Assembly: GCA_951812925.1 (NCBI GenBank)
Contig: OX638369.1
Coordinates: forward strand, 22,349,329-22,413,328
DNA length: 64,000 bases
Direction: 5' to 3'
Source of the DNA: Calliopum simillimum
Taxonomy: Eukaryota; Arthropoda; Insecta; Diptera; Lauxaniidae
In this document: positions 45,266 through 56,692 of the stretch, in pieces
Numbering within the stretch: the first letter of the stretch is position 1
Layout of the letters: every line of letters starts with the position of its first letter
Notes under the pieces: generated by a model
Seen by the model: only the letters and a program-made list of their open reading frames with translations
What the model was told of the DNA's origin: nothing
Database searches by the model: none
Program-made: the position numbers and the translations under genes

Positions 45266-45960
45266 TAGACTATGACCCAAAATCTGTCTTTGGTCCATAA
45301 TCTTTGTTTTATGATCAGTCTTTTATGGTCTATATTCAATAAAATATGGCCTATGGTATATAATCTTTGGTCTATGATCCATTATCTATGGTCTATGATC
45401 TGTCCTGTATGGTCAATGATGATTTGTGGTCCATTATCTTTGATCTATGATGTGTCTTTTATGGACTATGATCCATAATCTATGGTCTATGATCTGTCCT
45501 TTGTGATCTTTGGTCTACAATCTTTGGTAAATGATTTGTCTTTTATGGTCTGTGGTCAATAATATATGGCCTATGGTACATAATTTTTGGTCTGTGATAC
45601 ATAATCTATGGTCTTTGATTTATTCTTCATGGTGTTTGGTTCATAATCTATGGTCAATGATCTGTCTTGTATAGTCTATGGTCAATAATACTAATATGGT
45701 CTGTGGTCCATTATTTTTGGTCTATGAGGTGTCCTTAATGGACTATGATCCATAATATATAGTCTATGATCTGTCTATTATGATCTTTGGTCCACAATCA
45801 ATGGTAAATGATCTGTCTTTTATGGTCTATCGTCTATATGGCCTATTTTCCATAATCTTTGGTCAATGATCCATAGTCTATTGTCTTTGATCTGTTCTTT
45901 ATGGTCTTTTGTCCATAATCCATGATCTGTCTTGTACAGTATATGGTCAATAAAAACGGT
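45266..45960. repeat. GGTCTATGATC minisatellite
   Basis: About 700 b of short degenerate units, roughly 15-22 b each, with the words TTTGGTCTATGATC, CATAATCTATGGTC and GATCTGTCTTTTATGGTC alternating in a hierarchical pattern. No coding capacity. The related remnant at 40395-40625 is the other side of the LINE insertion. Confidence 0.75.
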
Positions 45961-47084
45961 TTATGTTGACTATGTGGAAATTATACTAATGTTATAAATT
46001 TTAGTCATTATTTGCAAGAATCGAAAATTCTATCCATTTTTCTACTTAGATAATTACGAAAATTAGAGCAAGAGAAAAACTACTAAACTCGGTTTTGGTC
46101 ACCACCACGTAACCATCTTTAGAACCAATTTATTTAATTTATTTTAAATTAAATGAAATAACAATTCAAAAATTGAAATTTTGTCTGAGGTCGGGTTTAA
46201 ACCAGGAACATTTGAAGTCAAAAGCGCATTTATCAACGGGCTGCGCTATGTGTCCCAAGAAAAATTTTTAGCTTAAATTTAATAACGTTATTATTATTTT
46301 GTTTCCGCATACAAGTAAACTTCTAAATTTATGTTAGATATTCCCTACAAAACATCCATAAAATTTATTCAATTTTTCCCGAGTGTTTGGAGTTTAAGTC
46401 TCCCATAACATAATTCAATACATTTTTACTAACATTTTGGTTTGAGCGACACTTATTTTACATTCATAAAAATTCTTTTGAATAACGACAAAAACTAAAA
46501 CAAAGGAGCTGCAGAACCAGAGAAAGGTACAATAACAACAACAACAACGCAAAAATTTCAAGCAACAATACCTATTGATGTAACGCTGAGTTAAGGATAT
46601 TGATAACTGAGGACAGCAACAGAACATAAGCTTTAAATAACACAACAACAACACACTTTTAGCATAGCAATTTCAAAAAAAAAAAGAGAAAGCTAAAATT
46701 CAAAAGCAACAAAAAATATGCTAAACAACTACTGCAACAACGTAACCATCAACGACAAAGGCAGCAGCAGCAACATAATGAAGAAGGAGTGAAACATATT
46801 TTCAACAACAACAACAAAACTAAACTATAAAAGAAAAAGGAGGTAGAATTTTACAACAAAAATTTGCATTTTTTGGAAAATGCTTACGAATGTTACCTAC
46901 CATACAGAGGGAAATATTTCAAGTAAAATGTTATAGCAACAACATCTACAACAAATATGTTGTTAACAATACCTTAAAGCGTAACAAAAATGTTGTTAGT
47001 TAACTAAGTATTTACTTAAACTATGTGTTAGAGTATAAAGTTGCTTAGCAGTAAAATACGTTAGTGTTCCAAACTGGATAATAC
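45961..47084. other. No gene; CAA-rich tract and a tRNA-like sequence
   Basis: 46170-46262, minus strand, reads TAGCGCAGCCCGTTGATAAA followed by GGTTTAAACCCGA, an A-box/B-box-like pair. 46490-46960 is rich in CAA and AACAAC triplets. No credible gene. Confidence 0.4.
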
Positions 47085-47367
47085 TATAGGCTAGACAGAT
47101 GACAGCTTAAGTCCGGATTATAGACATAATAATGCGAATCGTTTTATTGCATGATTTTAGGCATTTTTTAAAAACACATTTCATAGGCATTGACTAAAAG
47201 AAAATTTCCCAATTCAGGGGCCAAACAATTCTAATTTGCTTTTCTGATGCTCATCTCACTATTAATATTTTCTTTTAGTCAATGCCTAAATGTCAATATG
47301 CCTAAAATTATGCAATAAAAAATTCGAATTATTACGTCTATAATCAGAATTTAAGCTGCCTAGCCTA
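47085..47367. mobile_element. Long-TIR MITE, copy A
   Basis: TATAGGCTAGACAGATGACA at 47085 is mirrored by CTGCCTAGCCTA ending at 47367. The arms extend through TAATAATGCGAAT and TTATTGCATGATTTTAGGCA and nearly meet, so the RNA or single strand would fold as one long imperfect hairpin. A second copy is at 50223-50578. Confidence 0.75.
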
Positions 47368-47623
47368 TTAGGCAGCTCAAATGATGATGAATTAGAAATA
47401 TATAATCATCACAGCCTAAAAGTATGCAAAGCCACTTTTTTAACTGCTAAGCAAGAATTGTATCAAAATTAATTTCTATGCACCCTGTGTATGTGGTGGA
47501 AAGAATAAATGAGAATAGCTGAGAATTTAATCCAAACTACCCAGCAAACATTTTCAATCGCGGACAATCTTCCATATTTATGGCGATGCATTTTAAGCTC
47601 TTCTACGCGAGCTTTCCGCGATA

Positions 47624-47962
47624 AAAATTTTCCGCGAGTAAAAGAAGATTCCTCCTTACACTCTTCTGGAAGATTATTGCGAAACAAACATCTTCGCGAT
47701 GAATATACAACTCTTCCGGGAGAGTTTTGCGCGACAAATCTTCAGCGCGAGTAACAGAAGAATCTTCCTTACACTCTTATGGAAGATCATTGCGAATCAA
47801 ACATCTTTGCGATGAATATACAACTCTTCCATGCGAGTTTTACGCGACAAAACTTCAGCGCGAGTAACAGAAGATTCCTGCTTACACTCTTCTAGAAGAT
47901 CATTGCGAATCAAACATCTTCGCGATGAATAAAAAACTCTTCCAGGCGAGTTTTGCGCAATA
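47624..47962. repeat. Array A, three units of 113 b
   Basis: Units 47624-47736, 47737-47849 and 47850-47962, each with GCGCGAGTAACAGAAGA, TTACACTCTT, CATTGCGAATCAAACATCTT, CGCGATGAATA and GCGAGTTTT. Between-unit identity is roughly 90 per cent by eye. Several CGCGA/TCGCG words make each unit able to form local stems. Confidence 0.8.
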
Positions 47963-47971
47963 ATTTTATTT

Positions 47972-48403
47972 TCAAAAATGTGTCCAAAATGTTCACTTAG
48001 AGTGGTCGAAGACATCTCTGATCATATCCGAAATCTGTTTTCGACCTTTCCCTATCGATTGGTGCAATAAAAATTTGTCACCGAAATGGACCCAAATCGG
48101 TCACTTAGAGGGGTCGGAGACACCCCTGGACATGTCCAAAATCTATTTTCGACCTTTCCCTATCGATTGGTGCAATAAAATTTTTTCACCAAAATGGGCC
48201 CAAATCGGTCACTTAGAGGGGTCGGAGACACCCCTGAACATGTCCAAAATCTATTTTCGACCTTTCCCCATCGATTGGTGCAATAAAATTTTTTTACAAA
48301 AATGGGCCCAAATCGGTCACTTAGAGGGCTCGGAACCAAATCTGGTTATGACCAAAACATATTTTCGACCTTTCCCCATCGATTGGTGCAAAAAAAAAAA
48401 TTC
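47972..48403. repeat. Array B, four units of 108 b
   Basis: Units begin at about 47972, 48080, 48188 and 48296. Each carries AAATCGGTCACTTAGAGGGG, TCGGAGACACCCCTG, ATCTATTTTCGACCTTTCCC and ATCGATTGGTGCAATAAAA. The first and last are more diverged than the middle two, as expected from unequal exchange. Confidence 0.8.
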
Positions 48404-49057
48404 ATAAAAAAAAGCCCAAAACGAATAAAAAAAGATTCGACTAAGTCTCTTCTGGATGATGGTTTGAAATCGAACTTCTTTACGAATAACCAACAACTCC
48501 TTCAGACGAGTTTTACACGATACAAGATGGCCGACTACGACATGACGTCATCTCCTGAGAAATTTCGAAAAAATTAATGATTTTTTTTTCTAAAAGGCAA
48601 TATTTCTGAGGCCCGGTATTTTTAACGAAGCAAAATGTCAAACTACACGGTATATTTTTAACGGCACATAAATTTTAACAGTTTATTGTACAAAAATTAG
48701 CAATTTCTTATGAAATTATTTTTATGTCGCCATTTCATATTTTATTTTTTTTATTTTTTTTTTTTTCAAGTTTTTTTCGCTTTAAAAAACATGTTGCGGA
48801 GTCGTCTGTTGACCCTTCCTGGGGATTATTTGCAGATTCATCTTGGGGAGTCGCCAGATGACTCTTCCTGGGGATCGTTTGCGGATTCATTTCGGGGAGT
48901 TGTTAGAGGATTCTTCTAAAACAATCGTATTCGGCCGGACAATTTCTCACGCCTGAACATTCGCGGAAGAGTAGAATGCGACTGTCGCGGACGATTGATT
49001 TAATCGTCTAGGCGAATCGAATACGATTCTTCCGCGATTGAAAATGTTTGCTGGGTA

Positions 49058-50089
49058 GCTGGTTGAAAACAAAGCTAACGCAACATGGGTGAGGAGAAGC
49101 AGTTGCGAGATTTTACCCAAAACGTTTCACTATCATCCACATAACTCGTACATTAAAGCAGTTTAGTTTTGGTTTGATTGCAGTGAAATATGATTCTTGT
49201 ATCGACTATTTAATAAATAACGGAGTGTGCTAAGCTGTTTTTATAATTATATAACAAAAGTAATTTAAAAAAAAAACATATCTCAAAGAGTTTGAAACTA
49301 TTTATGAGGTTGAATGAATCGCTGTAAATTTAAAATGATATTATTAAGGCAAAATTTTGTTACAATTATCATCTCTAGGTCAGCAGATAAACATTAATTA
49401 TATATACCAAAAGAATTACAAACAAAAAAAAAAAAACGATTAAACCGAACTAAATTTATCTCTCAATAAACCATAATTGCAGCATTGTATATTTTTATTT
49501 TTTAATTAAGTTTCACTTATAATCCATAATCCTATTAAAATTAATAAAAAAAAATTGCAGCAAAAAATTAATTAACCTCATAACCTACAAACTGAAAATA
49601 AAAACAAACAAAAATTAATGAAATTATGAATTACGCAGAGTATTTTTTTGCAAAACTCAATCATGTATGCACAGTTGTGATAATAAGTTTAAAAAAATGA
49701 ATTTTATGATGTTTAAATTTTTTATCATGAAGTGATAAAAACGGGCAAAAAAAATCAAAAAACAATTTTCAATTAAATAAAAGAAAACAGATGAAATAAA
49801 AATCTATGTAGACAAAACCAAAATTGATTTAAATGAAACGCACTGAATTGAAATTGAAGCAACAACATTTAACTAACAACTATGGATGATGTTGCTGCAT
49901 GTGGCGCCACCATTGTTGTCAACATGTGACGTTAACTGCTTCCATACCATTATTATTATAACCTGCATACTGCTATTGAGGTGGTATGATATGCATTGAA
50001 TTCGAGCACTCAAAAATTCAATTTCCTTTATTTAATATTTACGCTATCAAAAAGACTTCAGCTTTAAAAAAATTTCAACCCTGAAGAGT
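49058..50089. other. No gene seen
   Basis: AT-rich intergenic sequence with poly-A runs; no credible feature. Confidence 0.45.
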
Positions 50090-50790
50090 TATAGCGAAAA
50101 AACTGATTTTCTTACTTGTTTTACAACAAAAAAATCTTTTTGAGTCATAATATCGGGTGATATCAATTTTAAAGGTTCAGAACTTTGCAAAATCCTTTTA
50201 AGCCCTATGAAATAATTACATTTATAGGCTAGACAGACGACAGCTTAAATCAGGTTTATAGACGTAATAATGCAAATCTTTTTATTGCATGATTTTAAGC
50301 ATTTTTAAAAACATATTTCATAGACATAGACTCAAAGAAAATTTCCCAATTTCGGCGCCGAGAAATTCTAAAACATCAAAAACAAGATTAATAGTGAGAT
50401 AAGCATCAAAAAAGCTTATCAGATATTTTTGGAACCTGAATTAGAAAATTTTCTTTTTGTCAATGTCTATGATATATGTATTTAAAAAATGCCTAAAATC
50501 ATGCAATAAAAAGATGCGCATTATTACATCTATAATACGGATTTAAGCTGTCGTCTGTCTAGCCTATAAGAAAGTTCCTACAATCCACTAAAACTTTCCC
50601 ATAAAAAGTTTTTTCTCGAACGTGACCCAACAATTTTTAATTTTTCCTAATCAAAAAAGTTTTCTCTAAAACGTACAGGTGGCCTAAGCAAATTTTTTAG
50701 ATAAAACAAGTTAGAAAACCAGTTTTTTTCCCTAAAACTCCTCAGGGGAACATTTCATTGAAGATTTCTAACCATAATGTTTAAGCTCTG
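50090..50790. repeat. Interspersed repeat shared with 54480-54690, interrupted by MITE copy B
   Basis: The left part (AACTTTGCAAAATCCTTT at 50180) and the right part (TTTTCTCTAAAA near 50660, AAACTCCTCAGGGGAACATT at 50740) match in order 54500-54690 (ATTTTGCAAAATCCTTTGAA, ATTTTCTCTAAAAAG, AACTCCTCAGAGGTACATTT). The MITE at 50223-50578 splits it. Confidence 0.55.
50223..50578. mobile_element. Long-TIR MITE, copy B
   Basis: TATAGGCTAGACAGACGACA to its exact inverse TGTCGTCTGTCTAGCCTATA. The arms extend about 110 b (TATAGACGTAATAATGC, TTATTGCATGATTTTA). Copy B retains a longer interior than copy A. It is inserted within another repeat with TA or TATA at the junctions. No coding capacity. Confidence 0.8.
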
Positions 50791-50859
50791 TATATCAGAA
50801 TAATTAGAAACGAGGAAATATGTATATTATCTGCGTATACAATTCATTAAAAATTTATT

Positions 50860-51950
50860 TTAGTTGAAATACACTCCCAGGTGATGGCCCCTATAAATTC
50901 ATAGCACTGTGTTGGCTTGAAGGAAGAAGATAGGTTACAGGTGGTAGGAATGATAGAGTAGTGTCGATAAACGTTCGTCTTGAATTTACCGATGTTGTAA
51001 CCTACAGGGAAAATACTGACAGGGAGATTTAATCGTTCAGCCGAAGAAAGAATTATCGCGATAGTAAGATGTTCTGCTTGGCGCCGGCCATATTGGATGC
51101 CCGAGTGATTCGAGGGAAAATGATTACTGAGGGAACCAGTTTGCATATTTCTCTAGAGCACATCCTATTATAATACCTATAAAAAACGGTTAGACACCTT
51201 ACGTTACGTTTGGTGTTCAAGGGTGTCAATTGCGATCATAACATTTATGTCACCTAAAAGTTTAAACACGTCGATGAACTCGGTCTAGCAGCTTTAAAGA
51301 TTTTTTTGAAGTCCTGGTCCAAATCAATGTATTGTATTTTAGTTAAGGTCGAATATAGGTGAAATTGGCACTACGAAGATCAAAAGTAGTGAACGTCAAG
51401 AGATATTGATTTCTCAAAATCTACGCCAGCTATGTTAAGGTGGGGAAAGGAGTAATTCATTCGTCTGTGAGATAACAGACAACATTGTGTCTGTTTACAT
51501 TAAAAACAACCCGATTAGCAAGACTCTAGCCGGAGCTATGTAGTATTGAAATCATTTGAGAGTGTGTTATGCATATGGCTGCTTTAATCTCAAACTTCAG
51601 TTCTGCGTATTGCTTCTTAAAGCAATATAAATAACAAATGTTAATATAATTTGCAGAGGAATGGATTGCGCTTAAAGTCGAAGGCAGAAGATCATCGAAA
51701 AAATTAAGGAAAAAGATTGGAGTAAAAACAGAACCCTGGGAAACTTCAGCGTCAATAGAGTTTTCAATGGAAGTGAAACCATCAACCAGAACATTGATCA
51801 CTAGAGCAGCTCGTAATCCTACGAGCGAAAAAATCACCGACAACATATGCAATTAGTTTCGATATATCGGCGCTATGCCACCTTCAATAGAACGCCTTTA
51901 AAATATGCAGAGCGGTAACCATGCTTTCGCCAAAAAGGCTAAGAAAGTCT
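50860..51950 (-). pseudogene. LINE relic, reverse transcriptase and C-terminal fragment
   Basis: 51852-51526 reads VDGFTSIENSIDAEVSQGSVFTPIFFL, then NFFDDLLPSTLSAIHSSANYI, the decayed counterpart of the INAGVPQGSVLSPTLF / INDLLSST / FADD blocks of a reverse transcriptase. 51146-50880 reads HLTIAIILSSAERLNLPVSIFP, then KFKTNVYRHYSI, comparable with the C-terminal end of LINE ORF2 proteins. Frames are broken and the region between them is unreadable. This is a family different from the intact LINE at 40640. The call rests on motif similarity. Confidence 0.6.
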
Positions 51951-54369
51951 ATTTTTTACCATATTATAGAACTAAAGAAAGCACTGATTAAACCTTCCGA
52001 CCCTCTTAACCCCTACATCCCCTACAAATGGGTTATTTTTGACCATTTCTCAAAACGTACAAAAATTACTCCTTAATAATGGATCAATATGAATCACAGA
52101 AATATTTGCTATAAAATTTCATTAATAGTTGCCGAACACTAAAAAAATGAAATTTCACCGCGAAGGCCAAAAAATCGTCGATATCAATAAAGACCTCACA
52201 CATTTCATGTTAATTAGATTTTTTTAAAGTCTTATTCTTAAGTTTTAAGCACTTATTGACTTGGGTGACCCACATTTAAATTGTTCATAGAATATTTTGC
52301 GTAATATTTTAACACATTTAACCCGTTTTTTGGGAAAAGGGGTCAAACAGACCCACAGAAACAGGATATAATGAGTAAGTGTGTTTTAAAAACTGTTTCT
52401 AGTGTGAGTGCTTTATGACTTTGGGACAAAATTTTTATGCGAAACGTAACTCAAAAGTTTTACAGTGGGGTAAAATTTCGAAAATACGTTTTTTAAGCAA
52501 ATTTAAGCTAAGCCTGATGTATGCAGGAATCCGGAAGATATTTGGTCATTTTGGTTTTTTTCATTTGTGCCATTAAAATTAGAATTTTGTTACATTCAAC
52601 CAATATATTATGGCTTGTGAACTACTTCGGATTAGTAATAAAGGTTCAAGCTTAAGTAATTAAAAAGTATACTCAGAGTCATTAGAAGACCCATTTTGTT
52701 CATATTTTTGTCAACATGATATCCACTGTGTATTTCTATGGCAAAATTTTAAAGGAAAGTCTGTTACTCTACATCGTGTGCCAGTATCTTCTTTTTTAAA
52801 CTCAACAAGTTTTTGAGTTTTTTTCTGTTTTTTTTCTTCAATTTTTCAATTGAGAGATTTGAATTTGTGTTTATGACATGCCATGTAAAATCATTGATCC
52901 ATTGAGATAAGCACTAACACATAAATGCATTTACACACCCAGACATGAATATACACTCACACTTAAATAAAATCGACAAGAAAAAATGCTTAGCTTGCAC
53001 TAAAAAATGATGATATGCCGCAATAAATACAATGAAAGTGAAGTGTATGCTGGTATGTGTTAAGCCAAACCCATATAAAAAAAAAAACCAACACATACAG
53101 CTGTAAATGTCAGCAAACGTGTGTGTTGGTCTTTTTTTTTCTTCCACATGCTGTCATCAATGGCTTATTCCCATTTTGAACAATAGAATTTAAATGATTT
53201 TAATGTGGTATTTGAATTTTATTGCCACGCCCATATATGCAAGTGTGTGTGTTGTTGCAAGTGTGCGGTCGTTTTGAAAGTCAATGTATGTATGTGTGGG
53301 ATTTTATTTTTTATTTTATGCGCTCACGGTGTTGTCGAGGGGGGACAATCACATGAATACAGAATTTCGGTGATAACCATAATAATAATTGTCGATTGCC
53401 TTGCGAGTATTACCGTATGGATATACATTTGTTAGTGTATGGGTATTTCATGCGCCATATTGACTTTCATTTTACCATAATATGAATCCCTGAGTATTCA
53501 TTGTAATGCTGCATGACGCTTTTTTCCAGCATTTCTGTCAATTGTTTTTTATGTTATTGTGAGTGCTTTACTCGGACCAAATAGTAGTACTACAGCTTTT
53601 ACTTAAAACCATTTAGTGCAATATTTTTTCCGAATTTTTTTCAAAATTTTAAATTCATTTTCAAGCCACTTTTGTATAATAAAATCTTCAAACAAATATT
53701 TCTTCTGATGTATTTGCGCAATATGATCTATTAAAATCATCCTAGTTAGATCCTTTGAGTTGAAAGTCTAGACGCGCATTTGCTTTGAAAATAAAATTCC
53801 ACAAGCTTCAACTGCCAATTAATGTTCAAATAAAAAATGTTAAAGCAAAAAAAAATAAAAAAATTTTTTCCACATATAACATAACCAAAAACCAAAACGC
53901 AGCTGCCATGAAAAATTGTTTGCATATTTTTAGGCTGCGTGGGGCAACAGCCTTTGAAACATCTAAAATGACAACACCTCGATGATTCACATGTCGTTTT
54001 TATTAGAGACACAAAAATTCAAATCAACCCCTTAACATTGCAATAAAAATACTATATGTAAGAGAAGAAAATTGGCTTTCCAATAAGGATAACAACGAAG
54101 ACAGGAAAACAAAAGAAAATACAATAAAAAATAAAATAAAAACAATCTTTAATAAAATATAATAATATGAAAAGTGGCAAAATATCAAATAAATGATAAC
54201 GGAAAAACACAATATATGTCAATAATGTGTACATATGTGGCACACATACAAACTTACAAGCAAATACTTATGTATGATATTTGCTGACGCAATATAATAC
54301 AATAAATACAAAGTGGCGCACTAAACGAATGAAAAAAAGTTTATTTTACATATTTTTGAATGCTATTTA
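51951..54369. other. No gene seen
   Basis: No credible frame; the longest minus- and plus-strand frames (52914-53147, 53205-53435, 53746-54012) are AT-rich and lack recognisable motifs. TTAACCCCTACATCCCC at 52006 resembles a piggyBac-type end, but no partner end was found. Confidence 0.4.
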
Positions 54370-54770
54370 TACAGGGTAAAAGTATTTTTTTCTGACCTCA
54401 ATCAAAAAAATTGCTACAACAAATGTACTATCAAATTAACGGAAATTTAACAAAAATTTCAAATGAGGAAAAAATTAAAATATCAACTTTCAAGGTGCAC
54501 AATTTTGCAAAATCCTTTGAAACTCTATCAACCATATACATTATCTGAAAGCTGTTACAATTGGCTAAAACATCACTATAGAAATATTTTCTCTAAAAAG
54601 TTAGGGTGATCCAAGAAAAATTTTTTCTGAGACAAGTCTAAAAATCAGTTTCAATCCTATAACTCCTCAGAGGTACATTTAAGACCCCCCTCTAGGTGTA
54701 ATTTTTTGTTAGTCTAGGCCTCCTCTATCACCTCCCAGAAGCTTCCGAACCTTATGCAATACACCCTGTA
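54370..54770. mobile_element. Possible MITE, TACAGGGT ends
   Basis: TA-CAGGGT at 54370 and ACCCTG-TA at 54770 form a short TIR with TA flanks, the type seen in many Tc1/mariner-derived MITEs. The inner part (54480-54690) is the repeat also found at 50090-50790. The TIR is only 6-7 b, so the boundary is uncertain. Confidence 0.45.
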
Positions 54771-55505
54771 TATTATGTGTTCCATACACTTTGATAAATA
54801 GCGAATTTACTGAATTTTGTTTCATACTTGTGATATATGAAAAAGTTTTGATTTAATATTTGCAATTAAAAAAAAAAAATATAAAGAGTTTTGGGAATAT
54901 AATAACTTAATTTAATTGAAACTAGGGGCGGCATAAAATATCTCGAAGTATAGTGTAATTTTCTTTACTAGCACATTAAACACTGAACTGAAGTATTTGA
55001 ACCAAAAAATGTAAAAGATTCAAATCTTTACAGTACACCGATTTTATTTTGACGCTGAAGTACGCTGTCTTGTTTCATCAGTGTCAAAAAAATTACGATT
55101 GTAACAAATACTTTAGTGTGCTGTATTTTACACAAGCAAATACTTTAGGTCAGTGTAAAACTACTGACAACACACGCAAGTTGTTACTCATTGGTAACCC
55201 ACAATTGTTGCAGCATTCATAAATTTTCGTGAAAGAGAGAGAGAGAGATCGCAAACAAGAAAGAGGCACACGAAGATACCGACGAAGTCAATTGTCTCAA
55301 TAGTCCAATCTTTGATCTAATTTTTTTGTAAGTAGTCCATAATGGACTACACTTTAAAAAAGAATAAATTCACTTCAATTTTCGATTGCATCAAAAATGG
55401 TCCAAATGTAATGCAAAGTCGGTCAATTGTATCAAAAATGGTCAAAGAGTTACCGATTGTATCAGTGAACCTATAACGCTACTGACTACGTACAGTTCGT
55501 GGCAG
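54771..55505. other. No gene seen; (GA)n at about 55234
   Basis: AT-rich with a short GAGAGAGAGAGAG tract. 55065-55160 repeats fragments such as CTGTATTTTACAC and TACTTTAG. No gene. Confidence 0.45.
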
Positions 55506-55509
55506 TTCG

Positions 55510-55586
55510 TCAATTGGGAAGAAGAGCAAACGATAGTGTATCGGTCTAGTGACTTGCACTGAGTAGAGAAGCCCGGGTTCAAATCC
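55510..55586 (+). other. tRNA-like sequence next to a mariner copy
   Basis: Reads TATCGGTCTAGTGACTTGC (A-box-like), then GGGTTCAAATCC (B box) and a short T run that could stop RNA polymerase III. The arms do not close into a convincing cloverleaf; it looks like a decayed tRNA or SINE head. Confidence 0.35.
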
Positions 55587-55603
55587 AATTTTTAAATTTC
55601 TAT

Positions 55604-56505
55604 TATTGGGTGTACAACTTAAAAACCGGAATTTTTTAGCGAAATTTGATGCTTTATTGTAAAAAAATGTTACAATATATTTTATTCAGAGCATTGTCCA
55701 TTGGAAGCTACAACATTTCCCCATCTTTCAGGCAATTTATGAATTCCATCCCAATAAAATTGCGCCGGCTTGGCGGCCAAAAATGAGAGCCAATTTTCGA
55801 TATCTTGAACTTAAGTGAAGCGTATTCCTGATAGGGCATTCTGCATCGATCGGAACAAATGGTAGTCTGATGGTGCAAGGTCTGGGCTATAAAACGGGTG
55901 AGGCAAAATTTCCCATCCGTTGTTTTCCGTTGTTTTCCAGGTAATTTTTGACTGGGGCAGCAATATGTGGCCGAGCGTTATCGTGGTGGAAAATAATTGA
56001 CTCATGTCTGGTCGCATACGTTGGCCGCTCTGCCTGGATTTTCTGCTTCAATTGGATCAATTGTTGACGATAGAATTGAGCATTAACGGTTTGGCCACCT
56101 GGCAACAGCTCATAATGGATCACATCTAGCTGGTCCTGACCAGGACGTTCTTTGTCTTCGACATCAAAATAACCACTTATAAACCACTCACGACAGCTTG
56201 ATTCAGCTGGAGCATAGTCCCCATAAACTTCTACAAGAATGCGATGACTTTCGGCAGCTGTTTTCTTTGCAAAAAAATGACCCACTAGAACCCCCCGCAA
56301 ATGCTGTCTTTTTCTCCAATTTTCGAAGTTATTCATCGTGAAAAATAATAATGATGCACACAAGATAAAATTGTTTTGTTGACTGATTTTGACAGCTGTC
56401 AAATGTACCTTCAAAATGACATATATATAAAGTTCGAGCTTTCACGATATTTGTTAGTAAGGGCATCCACCGTCAAATTCCGGTTTTTAAGTTGTACACC
56501 CAATA
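55604..56505 (-). mobile_element. Internally deleted mariner with near-identical TIRs
   Basis: TA at 55604 is followed by TTGGGTGTACAACTTAAAAA and CCGGAATTT. The opposite end is the exact inverse followed by TA (56504-56505), a TIR of about 29 b without mismatches. At 902 b it lacks about 400 b of a normal mariner, all from the middle of the transposase gene. Identical TIRs in a dead copy suggest recent mobilisation by transposase made elsewhere. Confidence 0.88.
55682..56336 (-). pseudogene. Mariner transposase, deleted and frameshifted
   Basis: The N-terminus MNNFENWRKRQHLRGVLVGH, then FFAKKTAAESHRILVEVYGD and DVEDKERPGQ is the helix-turn-helix (HTH_48) domain. It then joins DQLDVIHYELLPGGQTVN directly, so the second helix-turn-helix and the first catalytic Asp are missing. 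IFHHDNARPH carries the second Asp. A frameshift follows KNYLENNG, and the other frame continues as ILPHPFYSPDLAPSDYHLFR with the third Asp (mariner DD34D spacing) and ends in KLPERWGNVVASN. It is non-functional. Confidence 0.88.
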
Positions 56506-56619
56506 ATTTGTAAACAATTTATCTGAAGAGCCTTTGGAGCAGAAAATGAAACATATGACCAGCACATAGACGAGGTGTAAAATAAAAAAAAATTAATAAA
56601 AAAAATTTTCATCCACACT

Positions 56620-56692
56620 GAGATTCGAACCCGGAACACATTGCTCCGAAGTATATAGCAAACACTTTAGCACATGACACCTTTTAAAATTT
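56620..56692 (-). other. tRNA-like sequence
   Basis: On the minus strand TGTGCTAAAGTGTTTGC (A-box-like) is followed after about 35 b by GGGTTCGAATC, a strong B box, and then a T run. It is not a complete tRNA; probably a SINE head or tRNA pseudogene. Confidence 0.35.

Larger units (their letters stand above)
47538..49057. mobile_element. 1.5 kb TIR element built around two tandem arrays
   Basis: TA (47538) then CCCAGCAAACATTTTCAATC plus GCGGA; the right end is the exact inverse followed by TA (49056-49057), a TIR of about 25 b. The interior holds array A (113-b units), array B (108-b units), a duplicated segment of about 56 b (48805-48905, CTTCCTGGGGAT) and a hairpin-forming segment near the right end (48925-49035). 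No transposase. The 110-aa + strand frame at 48075-48407 merely reads array B three times. Confidence 0.8.

Noticed and set aside
48075..48407. 110-codon frame with a repeated protein unit
   Set aside because: It reads the 108-b array B in one phase (108 is a multiple of 3); the repetition is of DNA origin and the outer units break it.
52006..52330. TTAACCCC-type end suggesting another piggyBac element
   Set aside because: No inverted partner with TTAA could be found; the second AACCCG word is in the same orientation.
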